6,994 nucleotides of DNA from Bacillota bacterium (GTDB taxonomy: Bacteria > Bacillota > UBA5301 > JASBVW01). A program made the position numbers and the translations under genes. The stretch lies in the NCBI GenBank assembly GCA_029961005.1, contig JASBVW010000072.1:1-6994 (forward strand). The letters run 5' to 3'. The first letter of the stretch is position 1. Every line of letters begins with the position of its first letter. A model generated the notes under the pieces. The model saw only the letters and a program-made list of their open reading frames with translations. It did no database searches and was not told the DNA's origin. Shown here piece after piece: positions 6,077 to 6,994 of this stretch.

Positions 6077-6082
6077 AAGGAG
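6077..6082 (+). promoter_or_regulatory. ffh: Ribosome binding site of ffh
   Basis: AAGGAG ends 11 bases before ATG 6094. A second purine stretch, AGGGAG, touches the ATG and is too close to serve. Confidence 0.7.
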
Positions 6083-6093
6083 AGAGCAGGGAG

Positions 6094-6994
6094 ATGGCCT
6101 TTTCACAGCTGAGCGCCCGCCTCCAGGACGCTCTGCGCCGGTTGCGAGGCAAGGGCAAGGTCACAGAAGCCGATCTGGAGGAGACTTTGCGCGCTCTTCG
6201 CCTGGCCCTCCTGGAGGCGGATGTGAACTACCAGGTGGTCAAGGATTTTCTGGCCCGCGTGAGAGAACGGGCCTTGGGGCAGGAAGTGCTGCGCAGCCTG
6301 ACCCCTGCTCAGCAGGTCATCAAAGTGGTCTACGAGCAAATGGCCGAACTTTTGGGGGGGGAAGAGAGCGGTTTTCTGGTCTCTGCTCCGCCCCCTGCGG
6401 CGGTGGCGCTGGTAGGAGTTCAAGGCTCCGGCAAGACCTCCACTGCCGCCAAGCTGGCTCACCTCCTGAAGCAAAAGGGCAAAAGGCCCCTTTTAGTGGC
6501 AGCCGACGTCTACCGGCCGGCCGCCGCAGAGCAGTTGGAGGTTTTGGGTCGGCGCTTGGGTGTGCCCGTCTTTAAAGGACGGGAGGGGTCCGATCCGGTG
6601 GAAATCTGCTGCCAAGCGATGGCTGAGGCCCGCCAGCGCGGCTACGACTCTGTGCTCCTCGACACCGCAGGGCGCCTCCACGTCGATGCGGAGATGATGG
6701 GAGAGCTGAAGCGGATCAAGGAGGCGGTCCGGCCAGCGGAGATCCTTTTGGTGGCGGACGCCATGACAGGTCAAGATGCCGTGCGCATGGCTTCCACTTT
6801 TCAGGAACAACTGGGACTCACCGGCGTGATCCTCACCAAGCTGGACGGCGACGCGCGGGGCGGGGCAGCCCTGTCTATTCGGGCGGTCACCGGTTGTCCG
6901 GTCAAATTTGGCACTTGGGGGGAAGGGCCTCAGGCGCTGGAACCCTTTTATCCGCGGCGCATGGCCTCGCGCATCCTGGGCCTGGGTGACGTGT
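6094..6994 (+). CDS. ffh: Signal recognition particle protein Ffh (partial, cut at the right edge)
   Basis: The first 300 codons of Ffh, the GTPase subunit of the signal recognition particle. It binds 4.5S/scRNA and hydrophobic signal sequences as they leave the ribosome, then docks with FtsY. The N domain (about 1-95) carries RLRGKGKVTEADLEE and ALLEADVNYQVVKDF, typical of Ffh. The G domain shows P-loop GVQGSGKTS (108-116), DVYRPAAAEQL (138-148), DTAGR (190-194), DAMTGQDA, TKLDGDARGG (248-257) and the closing ALEPFYPRRMASRILGLGDV. The window ends at the linker to the methionine-rich M domain, so about 140-150 residues are probably missing. The usual KFIGVGEK stretch reads KFGTWGEG, a mild variation. 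It lies 64 bases after ftsY, with its own strong promoter and no ylxM gene between, unlike many Firmicutes. The identity is secure. Confidence 0.97.
   Translation, partial: MAFSQLSARLQDALRRLRGKGKVTEADLEETLRALRLALLEADVNYQVVKDFLARVRERALGQEVLRSLTPAQQVIKVVYEQMAELLGGEESGFLVSAPPPAAVALVGVQGSGKTSTAAKLAHLLKQKGKRPLLVAADVYRPAAAEQLEVLGRRLGVPVFKGREGSDPVEICCQAMAEARQRGYDSVLLDTAGRLHVDAEMMGELKRIKEAVRPAEILLVADAMTGQDAVRMASTFQEQLGLTGVILTKLDGDARGGAALSIRAVTGCPVKFGTWGEGPQALEPFYPRRMASRILGLGDV

Noticed and set aside
1..6994. parS sites, CRISPR arrays, insertion sequences, tRNA or riboswitches
   Set aside because: None was seen on either strand. The presence of smc suggested looking for a parS palindrome, but no TGTTTCACGTGAAACA-like sequence was found.

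Overview
The window reads as ordinary chromosome from a spore-forming Firmicute of the class Clostridia, GC-rich (roughly 60 percent by eye) and possibly thermophilic. The evidence is a clear spoVS gene, a SigH-type sigma factor, strong AGGAGG-like ribosome binding sites, GTG and TTG starts, and SMC, FtsY and Ffh proteins of bacterial type. The species cannot be named from the sequence. All genes lie on the + strand and gaps are short; no stretch longer than about 140 bases lacks a gene.

Layout, left to right. (1) 1-140: the last 45 codons of an unidentified gene running off the left edge. (2) 189-458: spoVS, a small Alba-like sporulation protein, preceded by a possible SigH-type promoter and followed by a good intrinsic terminator (500-525). 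(3) 599-1333: a SigH-like sigma-70 family factor with an altered region 2.4 and a basic C-terminal tail, followed by a second intrinsic terminator (1351-1391). (4) 1448-5020: smc, the chromosome condensation ATPase, with a TTG start and an extended -10 promoter right behind the terminator. (5) 5097-6029: ftsY, the SRP receptor GTPase. (6) 6094 to the right edge: ffh, the SRP GTPase, of which the NG domain is visible. A near-consensus vegetative promoter (TTGACA, 17 bases, TATAAA) sits across the end of ftsY and should give ffh its own transcription.

The three right-hand genes join chromosome organisation (smc) with co-translational protein targeting: Ffh binds signal sequences on ribosomes and docks with FtsY at the membrane, each acting as the other's GTPase partner. 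smc and ftsY have no terminator between them and are probably co-transcribed. The left part is linked to sporulation or stationary phase.

I found no mobile element, CRISPR array, tRNA, rRNA or evident new system. The points most worth a second look are the non-canonical ATP-site motifs of the SMC protein (S-T-G-E-R instead of S-G-G-E-R, and T-Q-S instead of G-Q-G), the divergent SigH-like factor beside smc, and the strong internal promoter for ffh.
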